Shown here: positions 1 to 7,970 of the stretch, piece by piece
How positions within the stretch are numbered: the first letter of the stretch is position 1
Layout: every line of letters starts with the position of its first letter
Assembly (NCBI GenBank): GCA_964242945.1
Contig: CAXTCF010000072.1
Coordinates: forward strand, 1 to 19,677
DNA: 19,677 nucleotides
Source: Mesorhizobium_B sp964242945
GTDB lineage: Bacteria > Pseudomonadota > Alphaproteobacteria > Rhizobiales > Rhizobiaceae
Reading direction: 5' to 3'
Position numbers and translations under genes: made by a program
Notes under the pieces: generated by a model
Databases searched by the model: none
Seen by the model: only the letters and a program-made list of their open reading frames with translations
Told to the model about the DNA's origin: nothing

Positions 1-306
1 TGGCACCCGCCCCCGGCCGGCAGACTGCGTGCGATTAACCGTCCGATGCTCTAGCAGCGTGGACGCTTGTGCGGAAGCGGGCGCCACTCCGGTGCGAACG
101 CGCCTCCAGACAGCGCCGCGGCGTGGAATTGCAAGACAGGTCTTCGCATGCTGAAGGGAAGCCTGCCTGCTGGACGGCGACGACTGCCGGGGATCGCCGC
201 TTCTCTCCACCGGGCCTTCGAAAATGCGCCGGCCGGCGGGCGCGGGGTAGCGCGGGCGGCGAAATTCCGGCATGGCTGACCGCGCTTTTTCGTCCGGGAT
301 GACTGC
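1..306. other. non-coding leader, no gene recognised
   Basis: No convincing gene lies before the histidine kinase. Short open frames exist on both strands, but their products are arginine- and proline-rich, as expected for shadows in GC-rich DNA, and none has a good ribosome-binding site. A GC-rich palindromic patch lies near 228-245. This stretch presumably holds the promoter of the kinase-regulator pair, but I could not pick a convincing -35/-10 pair. Confidence 0.5.
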
Positions 307-1794
307 ATGCCCATCACGAGCCGGTCCTTTCTCCGCTCGACCATCATCCTGTTCTGCGTCGGATTGGTTGCGGTGCTGGCCATCGCCGCCGCCTCGCTGT
401 GGCTGACGAACAAGACCGCGGACTATTCGCAGGCCGTGACGGACGTGCGCAGGGTGCGTTCCGCGGCGGTGGATCTGCGCGCCCTTCTCAAGGACGCCGA
501 GACCGGGCAGCGCGGTTTCCTCCTGACGGGGAATGAAACCTATCTGGCGCCCTACACCTTGGCGATCGGGAAGATCCCGGAGCAGATCGGCCGGCTGCGG
601 GAGCGCGCGGAGGTGTTTCCCGACGTGCAAGCCGCACTCGACCCGCTCACCGGCCTGATCGACGCCAAGCTGGCCGAACTGGCGCAAACGATCGCGCTCG
701 CCCAGGGCGGCCGGAGGAGCGAAGCGCTGGCGCTGGTCAACACCAACCGCGGCAAGCGCCTGGCGGAGGAGGCCGATGCGATTTTCACCAATGTCGTCAG
801 CCAGGCCGATGCGCGTTTCGCCGAGCGCGTGGCCGACCAGACGGCAAGCGTCGATGCCTTGCAGACGGTTTCGCTTCTGGGCGGGCTGGTGATCCTCGTG
901 GTTGCGGGGGGCGCCGGCTGGCTGGTGCTGCGCTATACGAACGAGCTTTACGCGGCGCGTACGGCCATCGAGACGCTCAACGCAGGGCTGGAAGAGCGCG
1001 TGCGCGACCGGACCAAGGACCTGCGCCGGGCCAACGACGAGATCCAGAAGTTCGCCTACATCGTGACGCACGACCTGCGCGCGCCGCTGGTCAACATCAT
1101 GGGTTTTACGGGCGAACTGGAAACAAGCCTCGCCGCGATGAAAGCCTACATGCAGACCGTGGATGCAACGCCACAGTCGCGCGAAGCGAAGCTTTCCGTG
1201 GAAGAAGACGTGCCGGAGGCGCTCGGCTTCATCCGCACCTCGACGCGCAAGATGGATGGGCTGATCAATGCGATCTTAAAACTTTCGCGCGACGGGCGCC
1301 GGCCGTTGAAGCCGGAGCGGCTGCAACTCGACGTCCTGCTGCGCAATGCGGCCGATGCGGTCCAGCACCAGCTTGCGGAAGTGGAAGGCAGCGTTGCCTT
1401 CAGCATCAAGGTGCCGGCGCTCGTGTCCGACCGCCTGACCCTGGAGCAGACCTTTGGCAACCTGCTGGACAACGCGATCAAGTACCGCGAGCCGGGCCGT
1501 CCGCTCAAGGTGGAGATCGGCACGGAATTAGTGACGGGCGGCGCTGTCGCCATTGCCTTCGCCGACAACGGCCGCGGCATCGCGCCGGCCGACCACGAGC
1601 GCGTCTTCGAGCTCTTTCGCCGCTCCGGCAAGCAGGATAAAGCGGGCGAGGGGATCGGGCTCGCCCATGTGCGCTCCGGCATCCGCAATCTCGGCGGGGA
1701 CATTTCCGTTGCGTCCGAGCTCGGGGTCGGCACCACCTTCACCATCACCTTGCCGCGCGACCTCGCCGCGGTGATCAAGAGCCAAGAAGCCTAA
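307..1794 (+). CDS. CHASE3-domain sensor histidine kinase
   Basis: Membrane sensor kinase that autophosphorylates on histidine and should pass the phosphate to the regulator encoded just downstream. The 495 residues run: transmembrane helix about 12-33, an extracytoplasmic CHASE3 domain about 38-180 (signature DAETGQRGFLLTG at 63-75), a second helix about 188-208, a short coiled segment, a HisKA helix with THDLRAP at 254-260 (His255 the phospho-acceptor), and an HATPase_c domain with N box NLLDN 385-389, DNGRG 420-424, FELF 434-437 and GEGIGL 447-452. The kinase core is complete, so it should be active. The spacing between His255 and the end of the second HisKA helix (about residue 328) looks some 20 residues longer than usual. 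The ATG lies downstream of GGGATGA. The stimulus is unknown; CHASE3 senses periplasmic or membrane-proximal signals. Confidence 0.93.
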   Translation: MPITSRSFLRSTIILFCVGLVAVLAIAAASLWLTNKTADYSQAVTDVRRVRSAAVDLRALLKDAETGQRGFLLTGNETYLAPYTLAIGKIPEQIGRLRERAEVFPDVQAALDPLTGLIDAKLAELAQTIALAQGGRRSEALALVNTNRGKRLAEEADAIFTNVVSQADARFAERVADQTASVDALQTVSLLGGLVILVVAGGAGWLVLRYTNELYAARTAIETLNAGLEERVRDRTKDLRRANDEIQKFAYIVTHDLRAPLVNIMGFTGELETSLAAMKAYMQTVDATPQSREAKLSVEEDVPEALGFIRTSTRKMDGLINAILKLSRDGRRPLKPERLQLDVLLRNAADAVQHQLAEVEGSVAFSIKVPALVSDRLTLEQTFGNLLDNAIKYREPGRPLKVEIGTELVTGGAVAIAFADNGRGIAPADHERVFELFRRSGKQDKAGEGIGLAHVRSGIRNLGGDISVASELGVGTTFTITLPRDLAAVIKSQEA

Positions 1795-1804
1795 GAGAGT
1801 TTCC

Positions 1805-2251
1805 ATGAACGGAGAGCCGAAAGCCGTCACCATCGTGATGATCGAGGACGACGAGGGGCATGCGCGGCTGATCGAAAAGAACATCCGCCGCGCCGGCGTC
1901 AACAACGAGATCAAGCCGTTTTCCGACGGGACCTCGGCGCTGACCTTTTTGTTCGGGCCGGACGGCTCCGGCGAGGTGAGCGCGGGGCGTCACCTGCTGG
2001 TTCTGCTCGATCTCAACCTGCCCGACATGACCGGCGTGGACATCTTGGAGAAGATCAAGGCCAACCCGCACACCAAGCGCTCGCCGGTCGTGGTGCTGAC
2101 CACCACCGACGACGCCCGCGAGATCCAGCGCTGCTACGACCTCGGTGCCAACGTCTATATCACCAAGCCGGTGAACTACGAAGGTTTTGCCAACGCCATC
2201 CGGCAGCTCGGCCTGTTCTTCTCGGTGATGCAGGTGCCGGAAACGCCCTGA
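1805..2251 (+). CDS. single-domain response regulator, Rcp1/CheY-like
   Basis: A 148-residue receiver domain with no output domain. Acidic pocket residues are Glu14-Asp15-Asp16; the phospho-acceptor is Asp69 in the LLDLNLPD stretch; Thr100/Thr101 and Lys121 (TKP) complete the active site. The insertion between beta2 and beta3 (about residues 51-62) and the motif VVVLTTTDD are typical of Rcp1-type regulators that partner phytochrome-like or CHASE3 kinases. It begins 10 bases after the kinase stop, behind a GAGAG ribosome-binding site, so the two genes are almost certainly one operon and a cognate pair. Without a DNA-binding domain it probably works by protein interaction or as a phosphorelay intermediate; its target is not visible here. 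Its stop faces the stop of the next gene across 6 bases. Confidence 0.93.
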   Translation: MNGEPKAVTIVMIEDDEGHARLIEKNIRRAGVNNEIKPFSDGTSALTFLFGPDGSGEVSAGRHLLVLLDLNLPDMTGVDILEKIKANPHTKRSPVVVLTTTDDAREIQRCYDLGANVYITKPVNYEGFANAIRQLGLFFSVMQVPETP

Positions 2252-2257
2252 TTTTCT

Positions 2258-3097
2258 TCAGCCGAGAAAAGTTTCGGCCTTCATCGTGTCGGGCGCTGGG
2301 ACGGCGAGGCGCTGGAGGATCGTCGGCGCAAGCTGAAGCTGATCGAGCAGCGCGTCGGGTTCCGGTCCCTTTGCCGAGCCGAAGTAGTACAGCCCGAAAT
2401 CTTGCATCTCCGCATCATGACCGCCGTGATGGCCGCGCGCGGTCTGGCCGTGGTCGGCCGTGACGATGACCTCGTAGCCGTGTGCACGCCAGCGCGGCAG
2501 GAAGGCGGCAAGCTGCGCGTCCACCAGATAGACCGAGTGATCCATCTCCGCGCAGTCGTGGCCGAAGCGGTGGCCCATCGAGTCCAGCGTGCAGGTGTGC
2601 AGGATGCCGAAGTCGAGCGAAAAACGCTCGGCGAGCATGGTCAGGGTGGCAAACAGGTCCCAGTCCGAAGGCGTCGCCTGGTTGATGCGGCTTTCGCCCG
2701 ACATGGAGTGGAAGCGCCCGTGCGTGATGGGGCCGTCCGGCTGATCATATTCCAGATCGTGGACGGGATCGAACGGATAACGGTTGAAGAGTTCCGACCA
2801 CCAGGAATGCGTGACGGCGCCGGTCTTGCCGCCCGCTTTGACGACCTCCGTAAACACGTTCGGCAGATCGAGCTTTCTGCGCTCCAGATTGGACATGATG
2901 CCGTGAATCTGCGGCGGCACGCCGGTGCCGATCGAGGCGTAGCAGGGGGCGGAAATCGACGGCAGGACGGAGCGCATGCGCCAGCGCCGGGCTTCGCCCG
3001 CCTGCACCCAGCCTTCGAGATTGCCCATCAGGCGACACCAGTTACGCCAGGGCACGCCGTCGAGCAGGATCAGCAGCAGCTTGCCTTGCAGGGCCAT
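2258..3097 (-). CDS. alkaline phosphatase superfamily phosphodiesterase/nucleotide pyrophosphatase
   Basis: A 279-residue enzyme of the type I phosphodiesterase/nucleotide pyrophosphatase group, two-metal hydrolases acting on phosphodiester or phosphomonoester bonds. Visible metal-ligand and catalytic candidates: Asp13 in LLDGV, the PSISAP stretch at 46-51 where Ser49 sits in the position of the usual Thr/Ser nucleophile, Asp172 and His176 in LDSMGHRFGHD, Asp215-His216 in TADHGQ, and a histidine cluster HHGGH at 223-227. Serine rather than threonine as nucleophile is allowed in the superfamily. There is no signal peptide, so it is probably cytoplasmic. The ATG follows AGGTGATCG, a good ribosome-binding site. 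It lies 80 bases downstream of the DUF5872 gene on the same strand. The substrate cannot be deduced. Confidence 0.85.
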   Translation of the reverse strand: MALQGKLLLILLDGVPWRNWCRLMGNLEGWVQAGEARRWRMRSVLPSISAPCYASIGTGVPPQIHGIMSNLERRKLDLPNVFTEVVKAGGKTGAVTHSWWSELFNRYPFDPVHDLEYDQPDGPITHGRFHSMSGESRINQATPSDWDLFATLTMLAERFSLDFGILHTCTLDSMGHRFGHDCAEMDHSVYLVDAQLAAFLPRWRAHGYEVIVTADHGQTARGHHGGHDAEMQDFGLYYFGSAKGPEPDALLDQLQLAPTILQRLAVPAPDTMKAETFLG

Positions 3098-3139
3098 CGA
3101 TCACCTGTGCAACCGGATTGCGCCCGGCTTTGCACGAAC

Positions 3140-3162
3140 GCTGGGGACCGGCAAGCCCCAGC
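3140..3162 (-). other. GC-rich hairpin after the DUF5872 gene
   Basis: A perfect 7-bp stem (GCTGGGG / CCCCAGC) around a 9-base loop lies 16 bases past the stop of the minus-strand DUF5872 gene and before the phosphodiesterase gene. It lacks a following T run, so it is at most a weak or Rho-assisted terminator, or an mRNA-stabilising hairpin. Confidence 0.3.
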
Positions 3163-3177
3163 CCGGCAGGCAGGGCG

Positions 3178-3672
3178 TCAGGCCAGCGCCTTTTCCAATT
3201 CCGCCTTGCTCATCTTGGAGCGGCCCTCGATCTTGCGCTTCTTGGCCTGCTCCATCAGGGCGGCCTTGGTCGGTTCGCCCTTGCGGGCACGCGCCGCCTT
3301 GTCCGCGACGTCCTTGGGTTGGGGGGAGAACTGCTTGCCCTTTTTCGAGTCGGCACGCTTCTTGGCCGTTGAGCGCTTGTACTCGTCGTCGCTCAAGGCT
3401 TCGCGCGCGTCCTTCGGCAGGTAGCGCTCGCCCGTGTCCTTGCTTTTCTCCCCGGATTTGGTGCCCCACTCCTCGTCGGTCCACTGCTTCAGGTGGTTGT
3501 CGCCGCTCTTCTTGCCGAGGTAGCCGCCGCCGCGCTTCTTGTATTCGGAAACGGCAAGCTGCGCCTTGCGCGCCGACCACTCGCCCTTGTCGCCGCCTTT
3601 CTCTCCCGCGGTGACTTCCTTCTTCACCTTTTCCCAGAGTTCGGGGTCGTCCTTTTTCGCCGTGCCGGCCAT
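3178..3672 (-). CDS. DUF5872 family lysine-rich protein
   Basis: A 164-residue, highly charged, lysine-rich protein without signal peptide or membrane segment. The N-terminal two thirds match what I recall of DUF5872: an LWEKVKKEVTAGEKGG start, the KAQLAVSEYKKRGGGY block at about 37-51, a GERYLPKDAREALSDDEY block near 86-98 and a KKRADSKKGKQFSPQPKD block. The C-terminal 35 residues (TKAALMEQAKKRKIEG.. MSKAELEKAL) resemble a Rho-N/SAP-like helical module that can bind nucleic acid. The function is unknown; composition suggests DNA or RNA association (inference). The ATG is preceded by GGAGG at 8 bases, a strong site. A GGAAC motif upstream at 3724-3728 could belong to a stress-sigma promoter, but the -10 match is poor. 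Confidence 0.85.
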   Translation of the reverse strand: MAGTAKKDDPELWEKVKKEVTAGEKGGDKGEWSARKAQLAVSEYKKRGGGYLGKKSGDNHLKQWTDEEWGTKSGEKSKDTGERYLPKDAREALSDDEYKRSTAKKRADSKKGKQFSPQPKDVADKAARARKGEPTKAALMEQAKKRKIEGRSKMSKAELEKALA

Positions 3673-3903
3673 CTGCGTCGCCTCCGCGCCAAACCTGCGG
3701 GAAAAGCGCGCACTGCCTGCTCGGTTCCAAGGTCGCGACGGTGTCGCAGGCGATCCCCCGGATCAGGTTAATCATGCCGCGCCGTAATGCCGCCGGGTGA
3801 GAACTTTCAGGGAACAAGGGAGTTCATGGGACGGCGCAGAAGCGCCGCCGCGCGGGACCGCCGTTCCAACAGGCGGCTGGGTCAACGAGTTCGAGTAGGG
3901 AAT

Positions 3904-4203
3904 ATGTCCGAAGCCGCTTCGACCAAGCTTCCGCTTCAGCCGGGAAACGCCTCCGTTCGGAGCGCAAAACCGAGGACTTTGCAGGAGGCGGTTGCCCTGG
4001 CGCTGGACAAGCGCAGCGGCAGCCAATGGCCGGTGTCGGTCGCCGACACGGTGAATGCAGTCCGCACCGTGATGCCCAACTGCGACCTGACCGACGACGA
4101 GCTTGCCGACCTTGTCGCCATCGCTTCCTTGGAGCGGGGTCTCAGCATCACGTTCGACCGCGACCTTCTGCAAGCGGATGAGCGCGAGGCGGCGTTTGCC
4201 TGA
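3904..4203 (+). CDS. small hypothetical protein
   Basis: A 99-residue protein of unknown function. I chose the ATG at 3904 because GTAGGGAAT sits immediately upstream; the frame stays open back to 3787, but that extension is arginine-rich and has no better ribosome site. The first 30 residues are low in structure; the rest has a helical, acidic pattern (about 36-90, including TVNAVRTVMPNCDLTDDELADLV) that looks like a folded helical domain. There is no membrane segment and no recognisable catalytic motif. It converges on the ABC ATPase gene with 19 bases between the stops. I recognise it only as the kind of conserved small protein seen in Rhizobiales and assign no role. Confidence 0.65.
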   Translation: MSEAASTKLPLQPGNASVRSAKPRTLQEAVALALDKRSGSQWPVSVADTVNAVRTVMPNCDLTDDELADLVAIASLERGLSITFDRDLLQADEREAAFA

Positions 4204-4222
4204 GCGTGCCTGCAATCAAACG

Positions 4223-5899
4223 TCAATTGCCCGCAGCCGCCATGCGCCGGCCGGCGATGGCTTTTTCCAGCCAGCCCAGTTCCATCTGCGGCACGGAGGA
4301 TAGCAGAAGGTCGGTGTAGTCGTCGAAGGGCGGCGCCATCACCTTCGCCTTCGGCCCGTAGCGCACCACCTCGCCGCGGTACATCACGGCGATGGCATCG
4401 GCGATCGATTTCACGGTGGCGAGGTCGTGGGTGATGAAGAGGTAGGCAACGCCTTCCTCTTCCTGAAGGCCAAGCAGCAGTTTCAGGATGCCGTTCGCCA
4501 CCAGCGGGTCGAGCGCGGAGGTCACCTCGTCGCAGATGATCATCTTCGGCTTGGCCGCAAGCGCGCGGGCGATGCAGACGCGCTGCTTCTGCCCGCCCGA
4601 CAATTCTGCGGGGTAGCGGTCGCCGAAACCCTTGCTCATCTCGATCTTGTCCAGCAACTCCGCCACTTGGCGATCGCGCTCGGCGCCCTTGATGCCGAAG
4701 TAGAATTCCAACGGCCGGCCGATGATCGTGGCAACCGTCTGGCGCGGGTTCATCGCGACGTCCGCCATCTGGTAGATCATCTGGAGTTCGCGCAGGTCGG
4801 TCTTGGTGCGGTCGGCGAGTTTTCGCGAGAGCGGACGGCCGTTGAAGCTGATGGTGCCGGCTTCCGGCGGCAGCAGGCCGGTAATGGCGCGCGCCAGCGT
4901 GGACTTGCCGGAGCCGGACTCGCCCACAACCGCCAGCGTCTGGCCGGGGCAAAGCTCGACCGAGACGTTCTTCAGCACCTTGGTTTGGCTGTTGTTGTAG
5001 GCGGCGGTGACTTGTCTCACGGACAAGATGGGGGCCGCACCCCCCGGCTTCTCCCGGTGCGCGATCTCGTGAACGGAAACCAGCGCGTTGGTGTATTCCT
5101 GGCGCGGCTCCTTGATGATCTGGCGCGTGCCGCCCCACTCCACAAGCTTGCCGTGGCGCAGCACCATGATCTCGTCGGCGATCTGCGCCACCACGGCGAG
5201 GTCGTGGGTGATGTAGAGGGCGGCGACGCCCGTGTCGCGGATGGCGTCCTTGATGGCGGCAAGCACGTCGATCTGCGTGGTCACGTCAAGCGCCGTGGTC
5301 GGCTCGTCGAAGACGATCAGGTCCGGCTCGGAGCAGAGCGCCATCGCCGTCATCACGCGCTGCAACTGGCCGCCGGAGACCTGGTGGGGGTAGCGGTCGC
5401 CGATCGTGTCGGGGTTGGGCAGCGAAAGCTTCTTGAACAGCTTTTTCGCGCGCGCTTCCGCCTCTGGCCGTTTCGCCGTGCCGTGCTTCAGGCAGGATTC
5501 GACCACCTGATCCATCAGCCGGTGCGACGGGTTGAAGGCGGCTGCCGCCGACTGCGCGACGTAGGCGACCTCGCGGCCGCGGATGGCGCGGAAGCCCTTG
5601 GCCCCACCCTTGAGGATGTCGCGGCCGTTGAGCCGCACCTCGCCGCCGGTGATGCGCACGCCGCCGCGGCCGTAGCCCATGGAGGACAGGCCGATCGTGG
5701 ACTTGCCGGCACCCGACTCGCCGATCAGCCCGAGCACGCGTCCGCGCTCCAGGGTGAGCGAGACGCCGTCCACGATGGTGACCTTGCGCGGCGCCTCGCC
5801 CGGCGGATAGACGGTCGCCTCGATCCTGAGGTTGCGGATGTCGAGCAGCGGCACCTGCGTCAGAGCTGGCCTTTCGGACGCGAAAGAGGTTTCAGCCAC
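4223..5899 (-). CDS. dipeptide/oligopeptide-type ABC importer, fused double ATP-binding protein
   Basis: A 558-residue cytoplasmic protein carrying both nucleotide-binding domains of an Opp/Dpp-type importer, equivalent to DppD plus DppF joined head to tail. Domain 1: Walker A GESGAGKST 60-68, signature VSGGQ 174-178, Walker B LIVFDE 194-199, H-loop His232. Domain 2: Walker A GESGSGKST 326-334, signature LSGGQ 433-437, Walker B MIICDE 453-458, His491. All ATPase residues are present in both halves, so both sites should hydrolyse ATP. A linker of about 20 residues (270-290) joins them. The usual C-terminal Dpp/Opp extension after domain 1 (oligo_HPY) appears shortened. Its ATG overlaps the end of the upstream permease gene by 8 bases, showing translational coupling. 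Fused ATPases of this kind are common in alphaproteobacteria. The substrate is not defined by the ATPase. Confidence 0.95.
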   Translation of the reverse strand: MAETSFASERPALTQVPLLDIRNLRIEATVYPPGEAPRKVTIVDGVSLTLERGRVLGLIGESGAGKSTIGLSSMGYGRGGVRITGGEVRLNGRDILKGGAKGFRAIRGREVAYVAQSAAAAFNPSHRLMDQVVESCLKHGTAKRPEAEARAKKLFKKLSLPNPDTIGDRYPHQVSGGQLQRVMTAMALCSEPDLIVFDEPTTALDVTTQIDVLAAIKDAIRDTGVAALYITHDLAVVAQIADEIMVLRHGKLVEWGGTRQIIKEPRQEYTNALVSVHEIAHREKPGGAAPILSVRQVTAAYNNSQTKVLKNVSVELCPGQTLAVVGESGSGKSTLARAITGLLPPEAGTISFNGRPLSRKLADRTKTDLRELQMIYQMADVAMNPRQTVATIIGRPLEFYFGIKGAERDRQVAELLDKIEMSKGFGDRYPAELSGGQKQRVCIARALAAKPKMIICDEVTSALDPLVANGILKLLLGLQEEEGVAYLFITHDLATVKSIADAIAVMYRGEVVRYGPKAKVMAPPFDDYTDLLLSSVPQMELGWLEKAIAGRRMAAAGN

Positions 5900-6719
5900 C
5901 GCGGCCTCCCTTCAGGCTTGTCGTACGGTTCAGCACCCAGTCGGCCACGAGGTTGACCGAGATGGCGAGCAACGCGATCGCAGCCGCCGGAATGAGGGCC
6001 GCGGAGATGCCGAACACGATGCCATCCTTGTTGTCCTTGACCATGCCGCCCCAGTCGGATGCAGGCGGCTGGACGCCAAGACCAAGAAACGACAGCGTTG
6101 AAAGAAACAGCACGGCATAGATGAAGCGAAGGCCGAGTTCCGAGATAAGCGGGGACAGCGCGTTGGGGAGAATCTCGCGAAAGATGATCCAAGCCGTGCC
6201 TTCGCCACGCAGGCGAGCCGCCTCCACGAAATCCATAACGTGGATGTCCTGCGATACGGCGCGGGCCAAGCGATAGACGCGGGTGGCGTCAAGGATGCCG
6301 ATTACAAGTATGAGGGTGAGCGTGTTGCGCGGCAGCACCGCCAACACCACTAGCGACAGGATCAGAGTCGGTATCGACATCATCAGATCGACGAGACGCG
6401 ATAAGGCTGTGTCGAACCAGCCGCCGACCACAGTCGCCATGAAGCCGAGAACGGAACCCAGCGTGAAGGAGATCGCAGTCGCCGCCGCGGCGATGGCGAC
6501 CGTGGTGCGCGCGCCGAAGATCATACGGGAAAGCAGGTCACGCCCAATATTATCCGTGCCAAACCAATGCTTGGCGCTCGCCGGCTCCCACACGTCGCCA
6601 ACGATCTCGCCCAAGCTGTAGGGGGCGATCAGCGGCGCGAAAAGGGCACAGATCAGGAAGATTGCTGTGACGATCAGGCCAAGCCAGGCGCCAGGAGGGA
6701 TACGTTTCCAATCAAGCAT
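5892..6719 (-). CDS. ABC importer permease, DppC-like
   Basis: A 275-residue inner-membrane permease. After an N-terminal helix (about 12-33) comes the DppC/OppC hallmark HWFGTDNIGRDLLSR at 51-65, then about five more hydrophobic segments, with the EAA loop that docks on the ATPase at about 164-192 (FVEAARLRGEG...LPNALSPLI). It pairs with the DppB-like permease encoded 10 bases upstream and overlaps the ATPase gene by 8 bases. The start has little Shine-Dalgarno sequence, so translation probably depends on coupling to the preceding gene. GC content over much of the gene is about 57-62% by line counts, clearly below the flanking ATPase and hydrolase genes, and codon choice looks less GC-biased. 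Confidence 0.94.
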   Translation of the reverse strand: MLDWKRIPPGAWLGLIVTAIFLICALFAPLIAPYSLGEIVGDVWEPASAKHWFGTDNIGRDLLSRMIFGARTTVAIAAAATAISFTLGSVLGFMATVVGGWFDTALSRLVDLMMSIPTLILSLVVLAVLPRNTLTLILVIGILDATRVYRLARAVSQDIHVMDFVEAARLRGEGTAWIIFREILPNALSPLISELGLRFIYAVLFLSTLSFLGLGVQPPASDWGGMVKDNKDGIVFGISAALIPAAAIALLAISVNLVADWVLNRTTSLKGGRGG

Positions 6720-6729
6720 GGCAGGCGGC

Positions 6730-7785
6730 TCACTTGGGGTGTCGCAGACGCGGGTTGGCGACGATGGCGGCTATGTCGGCCACGATGTTCAAGGTGATGT
6801 AGACCGCGGCGAAGATGAGGCCGACTGCCTGTACCACCGGTACGTCGCGCTTAGTGACGTGATCCACAAGATACTGCCCCATGCCGGGATAGACGAAGAT
6901 GATCTCCACCACAACGACGCCGACGATAAGATAGGCCAAGTTGAGCATGACCACGTTGACGATCGGCGCGATCGCGTTTGGAAAGGCGTGACGGCGGATG
7001 ATGGCAAGCGGCGAGATGCCCTTCAGTTCCGCTGTCTCGATATAGGCGGACTGCATGACGTTGAGGATCGCAGCTCGCGTCATGCGCATCATATGGGCGA
7101 GCACAACCATCGTCAGCACCGCAGCCGGAAGTGCGATCGCTTGCATGCGGGCTAGGAAAGGCATGCCGTCATAGACGGTCGAGATGCCGGGAAAAATCTG
7201 CCACTTCACGGCAAAGAAGAGGACTAGAACGTAGCCGATGAAGAATTCGGGGAACGAGGTAGAGGCTAGGGCAAAGGCCGAGATCAGCTTGTCAACGAAG
7301 CCGTTGCGATAGCGTACGGCAATCAGCCCCAGCAGGATGGCGAGCGGCACGGAAATCAGGGCCGCCCAGAAGGCGAGGAACAGCGTGTTCTTCAGCCGCG
7401 GCCAGATCGCCTTGCCGATATCCTGGCCGGAGGACAGCGCCGTGCCGAGGTCGCCCGTCAGCACGCCGCCCAGCCAGCGGAAGTACCGGATATAGGCGGG
7501 ATCGTTGAGGCCGAGCGACTTGCGCAGGTTTTCGAGCGCCTGCGGCGTGGCGGACTGGCCGAGGATCGATTGCGCCACGTCGCCCGGCAGAACCTGTGTG
7601 CCCAGGAAGATCAGCACGGAAACGGCCAGCAGCAGGAGCAGCCCCATGCCGACGCGCTTCAGGATCAGCGTGAGGATCGGCGAGCGCCGGAGAATGGCAC
7701 CGCGCTCGGCCGTGCGGCCGAGCATCGCCATCAGCGGCATGCCGCGGGCCACCGGCCCGGTTGCCATGGCATCCTCTTCCGCCAT
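6730..7785 (-). CDS. ABC importer permease, DppB-like
   Basis: A 351-residue inner-membrane permease of the DppB/OppB type. Transmembrane segments are near 46-66, 134-156, 172-195, 218-235, 275-296 and 318-343; the EAA loop is at about 248-276 (YIETAELKGISPLA...FPNAIAPIV). The first 40 residues form a longer than usual cytoplasmic N-terminus with three further in-frame methionines (7, 16 and 19), so the true start could be slightly downstream. It is the first gene of the permease-permease-ATPase block and lies 185 bases after the binding-protein gene, behind a strong terminator. The 3' two thirds of the gene (6730 to about 7310) has markedly lower GC than its 5' part (about 58% against about 70%). 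Confidence 0.94.
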   Translation of the reverse strand: MAEEDAMATGPVARGMPLMAMLGRTAERGAILRRSPILTLILKRVGMGLLLLLAVSVLIFLGTQVLPGDVAQSILGQSATPQALENLRKSLGLNDPAYIRYFRWLGGVLTGDLGTALSSGQDIGKAIWPRLKNTLFLAFWAALISVPLAILLGLIAVRYRNGFVDKLISAFALASTSFPEFFIGYVLVLFFAVKWQIFPGISTVYDGMPFLARMQAIALPAAVLTMVVLAHMMRMTRAAILNVMQSAYIETAELKGISPLAIIRRHAFPNAIAPIVNVVMLNLAYLIVGVVVVEIIFVYPGMGQYLVDHVTKRDVPVVQAVGLIFAAVYITLNIVADIAAIVANPRLRHPK

Positions 7786-7922
7786 CGCCCTTGTCCCCGT
7801 TCTTACAAGCGCTTGCGTCGCGCCTGTTCATTTTGACGGCATAGTGAGCCCAAGCCCAAGCATTTAGCAAGCGTTAACCGCTGCCGGAAGCGACAGCACT
7901 GGAGGCAAGCTGGCGGGCAACG

Positions 7923-7947
7923 AAAAAGGCCCGCCGGAGCGGGCCTT
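7923..7947 (-). terminator. intrinsic terminator after the first binding-protein gene
   Basis: Read on the minus strand, a 9-bp perfect stem (AAGGCCCGC / GCGGGCCTT) with a TCCG loop runs into a T tract formed by its closing arm and 7923-7925. It lies 23 bases past the stop of the binding-protein gene (7971) and before the permease gene. It should end most transcripts and let only a fraction read through, the usual way binding protein is made in excess over membrane components. The remaining sequence up to 7785 contains a CAAGCGCTTG palindrome (7806-7815) and weak promoter-like hexamers only. Confidence 0.85.
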
Positions 7948-7970
7948 CAAGGCAGCCGGTCAGAACCTGA

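Noticed and set aside
51..413. A 120-codon minus-strand frame overlapping the start of the kinase gene
   Set aside because: No ribosome site, no family resemblance, and it overlaps a clear membrane helix coding region on the other strand.
2252..2275. Possible bidirectional terminator between the convergent regulator and phosphodiesterase genes
   Set aside because: The stem is only 5-7 bp with a mismatch and lies partly inside the phosphodiesterase coding end; too weak to call.
3787..3903. Longer start for the small plus-strand protein
   Set aside because: The extension is arginine-rich and a good ribosome site (GTAGGGAAT) marks the ATG at 3904.
4427..5956. A 509-codon plus-strand frame opposite the ATPase gene
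   Set aside because: Shadow of the fused ATPase, with no domain and no ribosome-binding site.
7806..7815. CAAGCGCTTG palindrome before the DppB-like gene, considered as an operator
   Set aside because: Ten symmetric bases in GC-rich DNA are expected by chance; no second copy or matching regulator gene is present.
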